Shown here: positions 38,182 to 49,569 of the stretch, in pieces
Layout: each line of letters starts with the position of its first letter
How positions within the stretch are numbered: position 1 is the first letter of the stretch
DNA from: Marsupella aquatica
Lineage: Eukaryota; Marchantiophyta
Assembly: GCA_973895155.1 (NCBI GenBank)
Contig: OZ316896.1
Span: forward strand, 20,336,001 to 20,400,000
Length of the DNA stretch: 64,000 nucleotides
Direction: 5' to 3'
Made by a program: the position numbers and the translations under genes
Notes under the pieces: model-generated
Database searches by the model: none
The model's input: only the letters and a program-made list of their open reading frames with translations
What the model was told of the DNA's origin: nothing

Positions 38182-38588
38182 CTATGCAAGAGAACTTAAA
38201 GCCCTCATGGACAAACATGTTTGGAAAAAAGCCTGGATGGGCACACACACAACCCAGATAGACACAACCCGAACTTCATTTTTTGCTCATGTAACACACT
38301 TTTTGATTGTGATCCCAAAGTGACCTGTAAGGAGGTATGTGACCGGGACCAATCAATATTCAGTTGATTCTTCGAGTAGTCTGTCCACTTTTTCCTCCTT
38401 GCAAGGATGTGGTGACCGTCCAACTCAACCATATGGTCTAAAGCAAGGTTTCCTTCCATAAATGAAAGAACTAAATCTGTTTGTTAGGTGTAATTGGAGA
38501 TTCTTCTTACAGTGTCACATGGTTGTGTCCATCTGGGTCATCCCAACAAACCTGTGTGTCCATGAGGACTTTAAGTTCCTATGCAAGA
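38182..38588. mobile_element. MITE-like foldback element with 10-bp target duplication
   Basis: Element 38192-38578 (387 bp) starts GAACTTAAAGCCCTCATGGA and ends with its inverted counterpart (CCATGAGGACTTTAAGTTC); similarity of the arms continues inward with indels (CCCAGATAGACACAACC against GGTTGTGTCCATCTGGG). It is flanked by a perfect 10-bp direct repeat CTATGCAAGA (38182-38191 and 38579-38588). Long terminal inverted repeats with a 9-11 bp duplication are typical of non-autonomous Mutator-like elements. It has no transposase; a short minus-strand open frame inside is not meaningful. Confidence 0.8.
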
Positions 38589-39699
38589 AGTGGTTGTGTA
38601 ATTGGCAAAAAATATGAAGGAAATTAAAAGAAAATCTTGTGATCTTTGATACATTTTATTATTTTATTTTATATGGTAAAACTATATTTGTGTTTTACAT
38701 TTATTACATTTATGGTTTTATCGAAATCCCCTCCTCAAAAGTAGGGAGGTTGTATGAAAAATTAATGTACTCAAAACTAGAAAGGGAAAAATCACAAAAG
38801 TATTTACATTATGGTTTGTTCCCTTTTTAATAAAATACAAAGAAAATATTTGGAGAAAGTTTTCACACCACCACCTCAAAATGAGCTCCCCACACAACTA
38901 GGGAGACCGAAAGGCTCCACATAAATTAAAAAGATCCTGGAATTTCGGGACTCTTTCCTTCCTCCTTACAAGGTGAGTTATTTTCAGAAGCCTAAAAATA
39001 AAAACCTGGCCCCATGCGGCCATGGCATCTTACCTAAAGGTTCACATAAATCTCCTATGTGAACCTCACTTAATTTTGGCACTTACCTAAAGTAAATGGG
39101 CTGAGGCGGTGCAGATATCAACAAGTTGACCCACTCTGACTGTGTAGGTATCTAGCTACTATCCAAGGCGGTGCAGATATTTTTGATTTACCAGTTGGGA
39201 ACTTGGGATGGGAAGGGAAAGGGAGAAATGATGCCCAACGAAACCTTTGAAAAGCTCACATAAATATCCACGTAAACTTGAAGACTAAGATAATATCTAA
39301 GATTGCCCAATGAGATTGCACCTCCACAACACCAAGGGATAGCTTACATGCAATCATATGCAACCAATGAGATTGCTTGCAGCTGATCTGGGGTCCAGGC
39401 CAAAAGGAACTTTCTGATTTTTGAACGACCGAAATTAATGATGGTTTACAAGGTGGTCAGTTTCTCTCTACAATGTGCTTTCTGAAAGTGAGTTATGCAT
39501 AGAGTTCCTATCTTCAAATCTGCACTTGCCACGTTTCATTGACTTCATGCCCTTCGTGATTTTTTTCTTCGTATTTATTGGGTTTCGATGGAGTGGATGC
39601 CTACCGGTAGTCAAGAAGATTCTACTCTAGGTTTACCGAAAATCATATAGTAAAAATAAAAAGCATTTAGTGTTGAAGTGTATGAACTATGAAGTTTCT
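38589..39699. other. AT-rich intergenic DNA
   Basis: No gene supported. A short motif GGCGGTGCAGATAT occurs twice (around 39105 and 39169). Confidence 0.45.
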
Positions 39700-39800
39700 G
39701 TTAGCACAGTATTATGGACAATAATGGTGCCCCAAAACTCAAGCTGGTGAAGTTTTACAGGGCATTACATCTTGTCATTCCCTGCAAACAGGAGTTTACT
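39700..39800. repeat. Dispersed repeat, copy B (diverged)
   Basis: GTTAGCACAGTATTATGGACAATAATG and CCCCAAAACTCAAGCT align with copies A and C. It is the most diverged of the three. Confidence 0.5.
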
Positions 39801-40048
39801 GTACACAAAATTCGACGTTTTTCTTGCTCTCAGGTTGGGTTTCCCTTTTTTTTCCTGACCCCACCCGCTCCCAAAAACTTAAACAAAGAAAACTTATTTT
39901 GTGATTTTTCTCTTTGTAATTTCGGGTGCACTTTATAAGAATAATTCATACTCAGGATTGGATAGGCTCATAGTGAGAATTTCTCCTCTACTTTAGTGCA
40001 AATTATAACAGAAAACATCTCTTAGGCCTTTAAGTATACTAATGTCTT

Positions 40049-40145
40049 GTTACCAGAGCATTATGTGCCATGATAGCCTCTCAAAACTTGAGCTAAAGGC
40101 CTCACTTTTCAAGGAATTATGGTTCACAATGCGCTGTAACCACTT
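40049..40145. repeat. Dispersed repeat, copy C
   Basis: TTACCAGAGCATTATGTGCC, then CTCAAAACTTGAGCTAAAG, as in copy A about 2.3 kb away. The tails (GGTTCACAATGCGCTGTAAC here, GGCTAACAATACCTTGTAAA in A) also align. Confidence 0.65.
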
Positions 40146-40185
40146 GGGATGTTACTATATTCTTAGATTTCATGGTCCTTGTCAC

Positions 40186-40362
40186 AATTCCCTTGAGGGA
40201 TTTGCTTGATGTGACCCCAAAATGAACATGTTACTTGATAGGACCCTTGAGTGATCCCTACTGTTGATTGACCTTGAATCAACATACCCAAAACTTCATG
40301 GGTCCTATCAAGTAATGCAATTCATTTTGGGGTTTCATCAAGCAAATCCCTCCATTTCCCTT
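40186..40362. mobile_element. Small foldback MITE (159 bp) with imperfect 9-bp duplication
   Basis: Arms of about 52 bp: GAGGGATTTGCTTGATG at 40195 and its inverse CATCAAGCAAATCCCTC ending near 40352; inner parts (CCCCAAAATGAAC, TTACTTGATAGGACCC) also pair with the right arm with few mismatches. The flanks are AATTCCCTT (40186-40194) and ATTTCCCTT (40354-40362), 8 of 9 identical. The transcript would form a long hairpin. Size and duplication fit a Mutator-type MITE, and the ends differ from those of the element at 38.2 kb. Confidence 0.7.
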
Positions 40363-43300
40363 AGTATAGAAGCACTACCAAAGAACAAAAAGAGTCAAAC
40401 AGGAAGACAAGATCCCAAAGCCAAGAGACAAGGTGAAGGACAGAAAAGATCAGACAATCTCCACAAAAACCTTAGAGCCGAAAAGCCCCAGATTCCCACA
40501 CAACCGCAACAAACTAGAGCCCATTGAGTAGCGGTGTCCCACATTTCTTTCACATTAGATAGACACTTATTTTCATATGACCCTCTTGCCGTTTCTTTCA
40601 CCACTTCATAAACCAGTAACTGAGAGAAAATGGTCCTCACCTGTGAATTGATGCAATTGGCAACTCACCCCCTGAACTTGCCCTCATAATTGCCTATTTT
40701 GAAAATCTCAAATATCTTTGGGCATATTTAGATGAAAGACGAAATTTCTGGTGGGTGGAATACTCAAAGTCAAAGTCTCTTAAGTTTTTTTTTTAAAACT
40801 GGACTAGTGAGATCAAGTATGACAAGGGCTTTACGATTGAGGCAAAATTAGAGAATTTGCACAAAGAACAACACTTTGCAATCATTGCTAGAGCCATGAC
40901 GATACTCTCAGGCACAGCACAAATAAGATTCTAAAGACAAGCCAGTACACAACTTCACTACAGGAGCAAGAATATTTACCAAATTTCCTGTATACTTATA
41001 CATCACGCTGTGAAAGAACAAATACCTCTAAAGAATACAATGGGCAAAAGGGTCCTAAAGAAATGGAAACTGCAGCCAGGTTGGACCACCATCTTCGACA
41101 CAATACTTCTGTGGACCACAGTTTTGGGGGCGTCCATGGGAGTTTGGGGCCCATAACCTGATGATGTATGAGTACTAATTGTCTTTTTGGTTTTGCACTT
41201 GCAAGGCAACGAGGGAAGGAGTAAATGGCAAGGTCACTTTGATGGAAATGTAGTTGACCTACTCCTGTAGTATCCCAGAATTATAAAATCGATATTATTT
41301 ATCGAATTTTTTGAGAAGACCACCAGGCCGAGATTACGCTTTTAAAATTTAACTCAAATTTTGGAAATGTGGTTGATTGGGGTTTCAAAGACCAACCTTG
41401 TGGTCCATGGGAGGATCAAATTTTTAAGAAAAGGGACCCAACAAAGGAAGAAAACAAGGGAAAAAACCCACCAAAGAGTCCTCACTACTGGAAGAGGAAG
41501 ATTTTAGATGTTCCAGGATTTTTATATATAAACTGCCAAAGAACAAAAATGACCAAAGAGAAAACCAGCAAGACACGAACAAAAATGTGGAAAGGGAAAA
41601 ACAGCAAGACAGGCTATTAAAGAAAATAGGCACTGACACCAAAAGGGAGAAAACAAGGGAAAAACCCAGACCAAAAAGAGCCAAAACTCCCGATAGTTTC
41701 CAACAACTGCCAAAGAACTAAAGCCACATTGAGAAACAAACTGAAAAGCCTAGTAAAAGTCTGCACTAAAGCGCATAGGAGGCCCTAAAACCAAGATCTT
41801 TGGCCCATCAAAGAGTAGCGAATGTACTGAGCCCTCACTATTGCAACGTTGGAATTCTTTGAAGATGTATATTGTCACCTAAACTGATATATATATATAA
41901 GTCAGCTATGTGTATCAGTTTTGAGTGATCTCAAAATACTAAATCTTGAAGTTAGGATGGATCTACATATCCGTTTGCTCAAATGCTTGGATATACCCTT
42001 GCAACGCGGATGGACAGCAAGGAAAGCCTCATTTCTGCTCATCTATCGTATTATTACACAGATGAAATATATTGTGACAAAGAGACAAGAGAACCATCGT
42101 TGGAAATTTGTGGGTCCCATAATTCTCAATGAAATCTGACTACATTCAGCTCATTGCAAAGATCTTTCCAAGTACTGTAGTTTCCATCAAACAAACCAAT
42201 CAAAATAATTGAAGATGCCATAAAATATCAAGGGAGATAATGAATGTCAAAGATGCCAGTATCAGCAGGTTCAAAATGTGGACAGTGAACGATGGAGTAA
42301 TCTTTAGAAATTCACAAGGCTCTCTTCTCTTCATCAAAACTATGAGATATATGACTGTTTGGAAAGATTGTTCCAAGCCACTTCTAACAAGCCCACCAAG
42401 AGCCTACTCCATTGAATATCAACAGCGGCATTGAAGGTCAAACTTTGCTGTTGACGGTTTTTTGGAAACAAGAATGATGTCGATGATTGAAGTTGTGAAG
42501 GGGTTCAAGGTCCGTGAGAGTCATATGGTTCATGGGCTAGGTGAAGGCATTACCAGTGAATGGAAATACAATACTGAACAGACATTATGGACTCTTAACA
42601 GATGGTAACATGGATCCATCAGAACCGGCCATGAGCCAAGATTGTATTGTAACAGATCTGAGGTTCCAATCAAGTCACCTCTGCAAATTCAGAAATGAGA
42701 GCGTTTCGATAGTCCGAGGCTGTAATCGAAGAGACAATTCTATGATTTTCTGTCATATATGCCTTCCATGCAGCGCTGGGTTGAAACTAGCTCTTTCCAC
42801 AACAAAGATTGACGAAGACGAGAAAAAACAACAACCAATGAATTGATCTGGTCTTTGTATGAAGACTATGATAAATGCAAGACAATTAACAGATAACCAT
42901 AACCACCAAATAGGAAAGAATAGCAAATAACCACCAAATTGGGTATTCAGTCTGAAGAAATTAAAAACTTTCTAGTGAATGCATCTGCTTTGGATAAGTC
43001 CGTAATGATCTTTCTGGTCAGCTAAAGAACCACAATCCAGGAAGATGACCTTCCAATTTTGGTGAATTCGAGATTTCATCAATGATGCAATTGTGCAGGA
43101 AACCGCTGTACAGCTAATCGTTATTGCAAAATAATGGTTCTGCCCTGTGTCTTGGCACAATCATAGCTCCTCTCGACATCTGAACCTCCTCTTTCAAAAT
43201 GGACTAGTATTCGTTCAGTCCTGAGAGATGAGTTCGATTTGGTACTATGCCCAAATCTTTGTCTTTGTCTTGAGCGTAACTGGAGACTAAAGCTTGGGCT

Positions 43301-43689
43301 GCGTGCTTAAAAAATGGTGTACGTTGTCGTGAGCTGTCCGTCAGTCGACAAAAAAATTATAGTTCGGTATCGTAGGCAAAATAAACGAATCATGTGCCGT
43401 TGGAGGTGTCTGTTTGAAGCTTTAGCAAATTCCAATGAGAGTTGCATAATAACCACAGAATCTGCTCCAGCTGGTAGTCCTCAGCTCATAGATAGCCACC
43501 TTGCTTGAATTTGCGTTCAAAGCAACAAACCATCGATCAGCTTGGCCATGGAGCACAGTGCACTTGATAGCATCATGAATTTTCTTCTTACTTGTTCAGC
43601 TGCAAACTCACTGATATACAAAGCCCATGTTGTGCCAACGAGGGATTGGAAGGACCTTCAAGTCCGTATAAATGTATAAAATTATCCTT
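40363..43689. other. Intergenic DNA without a supported gene
   Basis: A purine-rich stretch at about 41420-41700 contains two direct copies (about 200 bp apart) of GAGAAAACAAGGGAAAAACCC-like sequence. Open frames at 42240-42846 and on the minus strand at 42972-43160 have no recognised family; they may belong to a decayed gene together with the exon at 43690-43925. Confidence 0.4.
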
Positions 43690-43925
43690 TCATTGAGACG
43701 AGCCCCTTTCATAAGAGACGCCTTGTCCAAGTCCTGAAAGAATATCTGCAGGTGGCAGTTGTTTTCCTGATTCCAAAGTATCTGAGATGCATTCACTGCG
43801 GTCAGCAGCCTCCGACAGTCCTTGTCTCGGTCTCGTCCTTCTCGCGAACCATGAGAAGGCTATAACGCCTATAACTAACACAACAATTACGACCGCGGCA
43901 CTGATGCCGACGCCGACGAAACCAA
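43690..43925 (-). CDS. Possible exon with a transmembrane segment
   Basis: Minus-strand open stretch that starts after a good acceptor (TATGTTTCCAG) and ends at a TGA at 43690-43692. It encodes VGFVGVGISAAVVIVVLVIG then VIAFSWFARRTRPRQ: a 25-30 residue hydrophobic helix followed by a basic stop-transfer run, then a Ser/Gly-rich tail. This is the usual pattern of the membrane exon of a plant receptor-like protein. No kinase or ectodomain exons were found around it, so it may be a remnant or part of a gene I could not assemble. Confidence 0.35.
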
Positions 43926-44560
43926 CTGGAAACATAGAATAAGTCATATTAAGATCTGCTGTTGAAGTGAAGTGTTGAGCCCAGATCCTGCAACAATGTA
44001 GTACAATGTAAGTTCTCAATGTCTTTGGCGAGCAGCTCCTACAAATCTAGTACTTCCTAGATAGCTGTGCGGATTGGTGGCTTAGGGAAAACAATTCGTA
44101 CAATTCGTCAAATTAAGCAAGTGAAAGAGGAAAAACAATTCGTAACATTCTTCCTTCTAACACTGACCCGGTATAGCCATGTAAAACTAGAAACCTCCCG
44201 CAAGCACCGTAGTTAAGTGTTCCACGGATACTTCCACGGTTACATGGCATCGACAAAGAATGAGGCACAGCAGTCTAATCTCTAGTGCTAATTGAATGGA
44301 CAGATAATCGTTCAAGAAGAGAGGGGTTTTTCATGGACCTGACCAATTAAATTCACCGACAGGATCCGAGACTCGTAGTCTCAAAGACACATTGATACCA
44401 AAAAATCCCTTTCCAAGAGTGTTACGTACCGCAAAGAAGTTGCTGTCGACGGGGTGACCCAATTACAAAACTTTTCACGCTCCTGTTTGGATTGTTCAGA
44501 CACGTTCAGAACTGATGGACCGGGACGGACGCGGGAGGCATCCACTAGGCAACAGGCCCA
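43926..44560. other. Intergenic or intronic DNA
   Basis: Nothing recognised. A minus-strand stretch open for about 47 codons lies near 44450-44590, without family match. Confidence 0.4.
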
Positions 44561-44654
44561 GTTTGCCGGAACAATAACGCAGCTTAAATGAACACAGCTG
44601 AAAGATAGTTTGCCGTAACAACCACGCAGCTTACATGAACACAGCTGCCCCGCC
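44561..44654. repeat. 47-bp tandem duplication
   Basis: GTTTGCCGGAACAATAACGC at 44561 and GTTTGCCGTAACAACCACGC at 44608 begin two adjacent units that both continue AGCTTA(A/C)ATGAACACAGCTG. Confidence 0.8.
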
Positions 44655-45215
44655 TCTGTGGATATTTAGTGCGTTACTGACTATCAGAGCTGGATATCCA
44701 CTTCTCTACAGTTGCTCCTCAGTGAGCAGCATGAAATGGTATACACTTTTGAGGCCAGCTCAAGAGCTTCCCTAGCTCATCGCGGGATCCTTCATCTGCA
44801 GAACATAACTGAAGACATCAAGATTCAGCCATTTACGCTTCAGGTTTGCGCAGATCGCAGAATTTTAATCACGCGATATGTGAACAACTAATCATACAAT
44901 CGCCACCCCAACGTTGTCAGTTGCCTACAACGTCCCAAAGCAAGGCAGTATAGTATAATTCTCCACGCCTTACCCCGTAATTGCCGTTCCACATCAAAAA
45001 TCGATCACTCACAGTGGTTGTCAATGACGTGCCACCTCAGTAATGAAAACATTTCTTCTATTTTGGCCCTGAAGCGCCTAAGGCAAACTCAATGACCTAG
45101 TTCAAATTTTCTCAATCGATCTTTCGAGTCTTGACCCCCTTTTGTCTTCTAATAAGTCCGAAATTCTGAAGCTGTGTAAGACTTTTGCTCAGCTGAAGCA
45201 TCCAAATTTATACCA

Positions 45216-45998
45216 AGAAACCGTACGAGGTCATCGCATTTCGAGGTGAGCACGTCACATCTTGTTGCAACAGAGTTCATCACTGTAGAGGAATGAATAG
45301 CTTCCAGAAGGCCAAGAGCAGTGGCATTCAGTTTGAAAGACAGCCATATTTCGAGAAACCGCGTCCTCAAAGGAAGGGACATCCAACCACTATCAATAAC
45401 AAACACATATGTTTCCTTCACGACCACTGCAAGACTTTCTAAGAATAACCGCATCCACAGCAATGACAATTGTCCTGAATCCTTGGGTTAGCCACACACC
45501 TGGCATAGCAATGTGCTTCCGCAATCTGCTGCTCGTCTGTGGATGCTGTTGTCCAACGTGGTCAGCTAAGTTTGTGTTGGGCTCGAGTGAAACGAGATCT
45601 CATTGGCCGGCAGAGCAGTTATTGGCGCGGTTTCCCAGGACATAACATGCGAGTCACGCGATCACACGGCGAACATCTTTCGGTACGTATAAGATATTCT
45701 TGCAGAAAAACCGGTCGAAAAAGATCCCTCAGGTCGCAAGAACTGGCTTATCTGCTGTGGTCAGTCGATTATCAAGCCCAACACTAGCAAACTGAGAGGA
45801 AAGAAAACCGGATTGGCTGCTTCCATATGATCTACGTGAAACCAGGATGGTGCTTCCAACGTGCTCAGGATGAGTCCAACACGCCTAGACGGGAGATATC
45901 TCTAACTGGTAGGAGAGAGAGCGGCTACAAGGTGTACTGGCTATCCGTCCAATCAAGAAACCATGATAGAGAAACCGTACGCGGTCGTCGCATTTCGA
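45216..45998. repeat. 29-bp direct repeat pair, 754 bp apart
   Basis: 45216-45244 and 45970-45998 (AGAAACCGTACG.GGTC.TCGCATTTCGA) differ at two positions. On the minus strand both read SKCDD-x-VRFL; the first lies in an open frame at 45149-45469 (KETYVFVIDSGWMSLPLR ... CDDLVRFLGINL). This could be a duplicated exon of an unidentified minus-strand gene. Sequence between the copies holds no gene I can support. Confidence 0.45.
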
Positions 45999-46201
45999 AG
46001 CCCCTCTCCCTTTCAGACCGATTCAATTGTCATTAAGTCCCCGACCAATCGTCTGGAAAGATTGCCACTCCAAACACAAGCTTCGTAACAAAGCGAAATA
46101 GAAACGGGCTTAAAACCAACCACAGTAGCAGCTACCCAGCGCTCGCTGCTGCGGCATCATCAATTGCAGCAACGGCACAGCATTGACAAAAAGGACAAAA
46201 A

Positions 46202-46347
46202 AAAGATCTCAGCCCTGGAGCTCAAAACGAGTGAAGGGATTTCCGTCCCGAAGAGTGAACAGCAATCTGCCAGGGTCTTCAATTCCATAAACGCTACAAC
46301 TTTAGCAATAACGACGAAAGATCGCAGCTCTGGAGCTCAAAACGAGT
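46202..46347. repeat. 31-bp direct repeat pair, 115 bp apart
   Basis: AAAGATCTCAGCCCTGGAGC... at 46202-46232 and AAAGATCGCAGCTCTGGAGC... at 46317-46347, two mismatches. Both lie in a plus-strand open frame (46164-46493) of unknown nature. Confidence 0.7.
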
Positions 46348-46499
46348 CGACCGCAACAATGTCGGATTCAACGTGGAGCATTTCGATCCCCGAGAAAAAC
46401 CCTGCTGCGTCTGAGAGTGATCGCCATCCGAGACTCCGAGATCCAGCGAGCGAGCGAGCGATCTTGGCAGGAATCCCACTAGATCACAGTTGAGCTGGG

Positions 46500-48774
46500 A
46501 GTGACGAGGATTTCCTCCTTTAGAGGAAGAGAGCGGAAAAGGTAGGATTTCGAACGAACAATAATGCGCTCACGTCTCGCCTCTTCTTCCCCGCACGGCA
46601 AGCAAGTCCCTTACTGTTGCGGAAAATCCCACGAGGCGGACAATGTCCCACCCCAAGACGCCACGAACAAGCCGTGACCGGTCTAACGCTGTTGAAAACA
46701 CGATTAGTCCGTTTTAGAACCACAGTAGTCTGGTCCCGCCGCTCGTCAAGCGTGTTGACGCAAACCACGGATAAAACCCTCCGCGGAGGAGAATGTCGCC
46801 CCCACAAACGGGAACGGACTTATCTGCTGTAGACGCAAACCGACGGCCTCCTGTTTGAGGGTGCGCCAGTCTTCCAGGGCGGACTGGAGTGCTCAACGGT
46901 AAACAGAATGATGGAGGAGAGTGAAAGAACATATTCTGAGATTCGTTGTTTTTTCGAAACGCATGCAAGTATGCATCTCTTTACCTTCACTCTTTGCAGT
47001 TTTGTATACTTTATTGAAGGAGGCCCCCAATCAGTTGCATGGATTATTATAGATGACTGATATTGTGAAATTCATTTATTGTTGTCCTATGTGATCCCTC
47101 ATTCAATGCTGCCTAAGATGGAGCTCTGCCAATAGGCACGAAAAGGTGAGAGCATGACACGTATGTACTTTCTTTTTCAAATGCTAATTGTAATTTTTTG
47201 ACACATGGAAATATTGGAGATCAGTCTAGGATAGTCTTCTATAGTAGGTTTGTCAAAATGCTCCCATGTATTTTTGCAATTCAGATGACCATATTGTGTT
47301 CACAATGTGACAGAGAATATTCCCAATTAGTCTATCCTAATTGTATGGTTTCTGTCTAAGGTCCATGAGAGCATCATTTTCATCTCTTATCACCATCTAA
47401 TTGTGGAACCAAGGAGTTCTAATAATTGAGTTTCTCTTTTGGCCCCTTGTTGGGTGAGACTTGCTTTGTTTGATTTGGGACCTATGGGGCACTTTACCAA
47501 AGCAGGGAGGCAGTTTCAGAAAACTAAGAGACCTAAACGAGGGTCGGGTACTGTATCCAAAATACTGTAGTACCTTTCTGTTTCAGTAGCCTATTCCCAA
47601 ATAATGTTTTTCAAGGATTAGTAAGGACCCCAAACTCTTAAAGGTCTTCAACAATTATTTATATTTTGCGCAATCCAGAATGGCACTTCAGTATGTAATC
47701 TGGCAGAATTGATCTGGGCCTTTCTGGGGCCTATTTAAGTGCAAAACCTCTTACATGGCAGGGAGGATAGAATCTTGGACGACCACCACCAGATCTAAAT
47801 AAGGGGCTTTTCACGTACGGGGGGGAAACAACAGGCTGGGAGACTTTTTCTGATCCATTCAATCTTGTCCCTCCACTACGAACATGGGAGGGGAGTAAAC
47901 TAGTATAAGTGTGATCACAGCTTAGAGGAAGGCATAGAGTCCGAAAGGGGTCCCGGTAACTGAAACATCAAAATATGACATATATTGTGTACCACATAGC
48001 TCTATATCACGATAAATGTCATTGTTTTCTTTAAATTGAGTGCACACCATATATTGATGTGTGATTACCGACAGGGGTCCGGAAATGGGTAGCAGCCCTT
48101 TCCATCAGTGGCCAAAATTCACTGAAACGTATTCACCACTGTTTACCCTAGTTTTTTTTATTGTCTCTTAGCCAGTTTCCCACCTCTGTAGCTACATACC
48201 CCAACAGCCAGAATCTGACCCTTATTTTTAAATCTAGAGAGATCTAATGGTCAGAAATTAATATAAGAAAACCACAATAGATATGGGATATCCTTCTCCA
48301 GGTGACATTCATGACGCTCGTTGGCAGCCATAGCCAGAGGGTCGCAGGTACTACCCAATTCACTCAAGTTGCTAGCAAAGCCTCCAGAGCGAAGGTCAAG
48401 GACTGTAGATGTGCTCAGTGAGTGGCCACATCTCTTGTTCTGCTCTGTTCTATTGTTTCGCTATGGATTGCTGTCCCATCCATTTTTCTGTGGCTCTCCT
48501 GTTCAATGCACAAGTCGAGGATTTCAGGCATCGCTTCGTCTTTGAGAATGGTAATCTCAATTATGGGTGTGCTCGCCTTGCTCTATGGGAAGAGGATGTG
48601 TTTGCACAGCTCACAACCAATTTTGTGTACACAGGGACGACAGTGAGACGGGAAGAAATTCGGAGGAAAAGCAATGTGGGGAGGATTAAGGCAGAGAGAA
48701 TTAGGGGTAACTCGTGCTGGAAGTGTTGCCATTCACATCAGCGCCGAGCATCACGCAGAAGGATGTACAGTTTC
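46500..48774. other. Intergenic DNA without a supported gene
   Basis: 46500-46960 is GC-rich with two copies of GACGCAAACC(A/G)ACGG-like sequence; the rest is AT-rich. No exon structure was supported. Confidence 0.4.
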
Positions 48775-48830
48775 AACATCTTGGAAGTTGGTGCTCGAAG
48801 TGAACATCTTGGAAGTTGGTGCTCGAAGTG
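48775..48830. repeat. Perfect 28-bp tandem duplication
   Basis: AACATCTTGGAAGTTGGTGC followed by TCGAAGTG occurs twice with no mismatch (48775-48802, 48803-48830). Perfect identity implies a recent event. Confidence 0.9.
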
Positions 48831-49374
48831 AATAGAGAGTATTTTACTAACCTGCTTAACTCGCGGCAACTGTCTAATTAGAGGAATGCTTCTCGGGTGG
48901 TCCAGCATTTTGCCGTTGGGAATTGTTCAGCAATCGTAGTTTCAACGGAGTGTGACAAGAAACCCCAGTTCGCTGACGGTCTCAATGTGCCATGATCTGT
49001 CGTTCACTGGCTGAAATCATCTCACAACAAGCCCCTGTTTTTTCACCTTTCCACCGATCAAGGTTTACTTCTCTCCCTCGTCTTATCCATGTACGTGCTT
49101 TTCTCGTGTGAAGGTCTTATTTGTTAGCGATTGGCTGAAAGATATGGTGAAGTTTGCAACCCTCTATAAATCGTGGAACTTTTGGCTTGGGCGACTAAAA
49201 TTGGGTTCCTTCAGGATGCCACGAAAATTCAATGCAGCTAGTCTCTTGCATACAAGATTTATAGAAATTTCATCATGGATGTTGATGTTGTGGGCCGATT
49301 TGGTGGTTTTCCAGATACTCTCTGCGTTGCTGAAACTTGACTAACTTCAGAGTTTTTGTCTTTGTGATTCACAG

Positions 49375-49500
49375 CGTATGCGAGCACGAAGTCGTTTTAC
49401 AAAGAAGAGGACGAAACCAAGCCTGTCAACGTTTATGGTAAAACCAAAGTGGAGGCTGAGAAACATATTCGAGCTAATTGTCTCAATTATGCCATTGGAA
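49375..49500 (+). pseudogene. Relic exon of an RmlD/MAT2-beta-like reductase
   Basis: After an acceptor (GATTCACAG) the plus strand reads TKSFYKEEDETKPVNVYGKT then KVEAEKHIRANCLNYAI. This matches the YxxxK region of extended SDR proteins of the dTDP-4-dehydrorhamnose reductase/methionine adenosyltransferase beta-subunit group (VYGKSKxxAEK; catalytic Tyr and Lys both kept). The family expects LRSSIIYGP next, but here the frame continues as unrelated sequence (GIVAYAKRKLV) with no splice donor, and no upstream Rossmann exons were found. It is therefore a truncated fragment, ending about 70 bp before the start of the next gene. Confidence 0.7.
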
Positions 49501-49569
49501 TTGTTGCTTACGCGAAGAGGAAACTAGTACGGCATATATTCAATTTTGTGTCCACCGCATAAGATAGTC

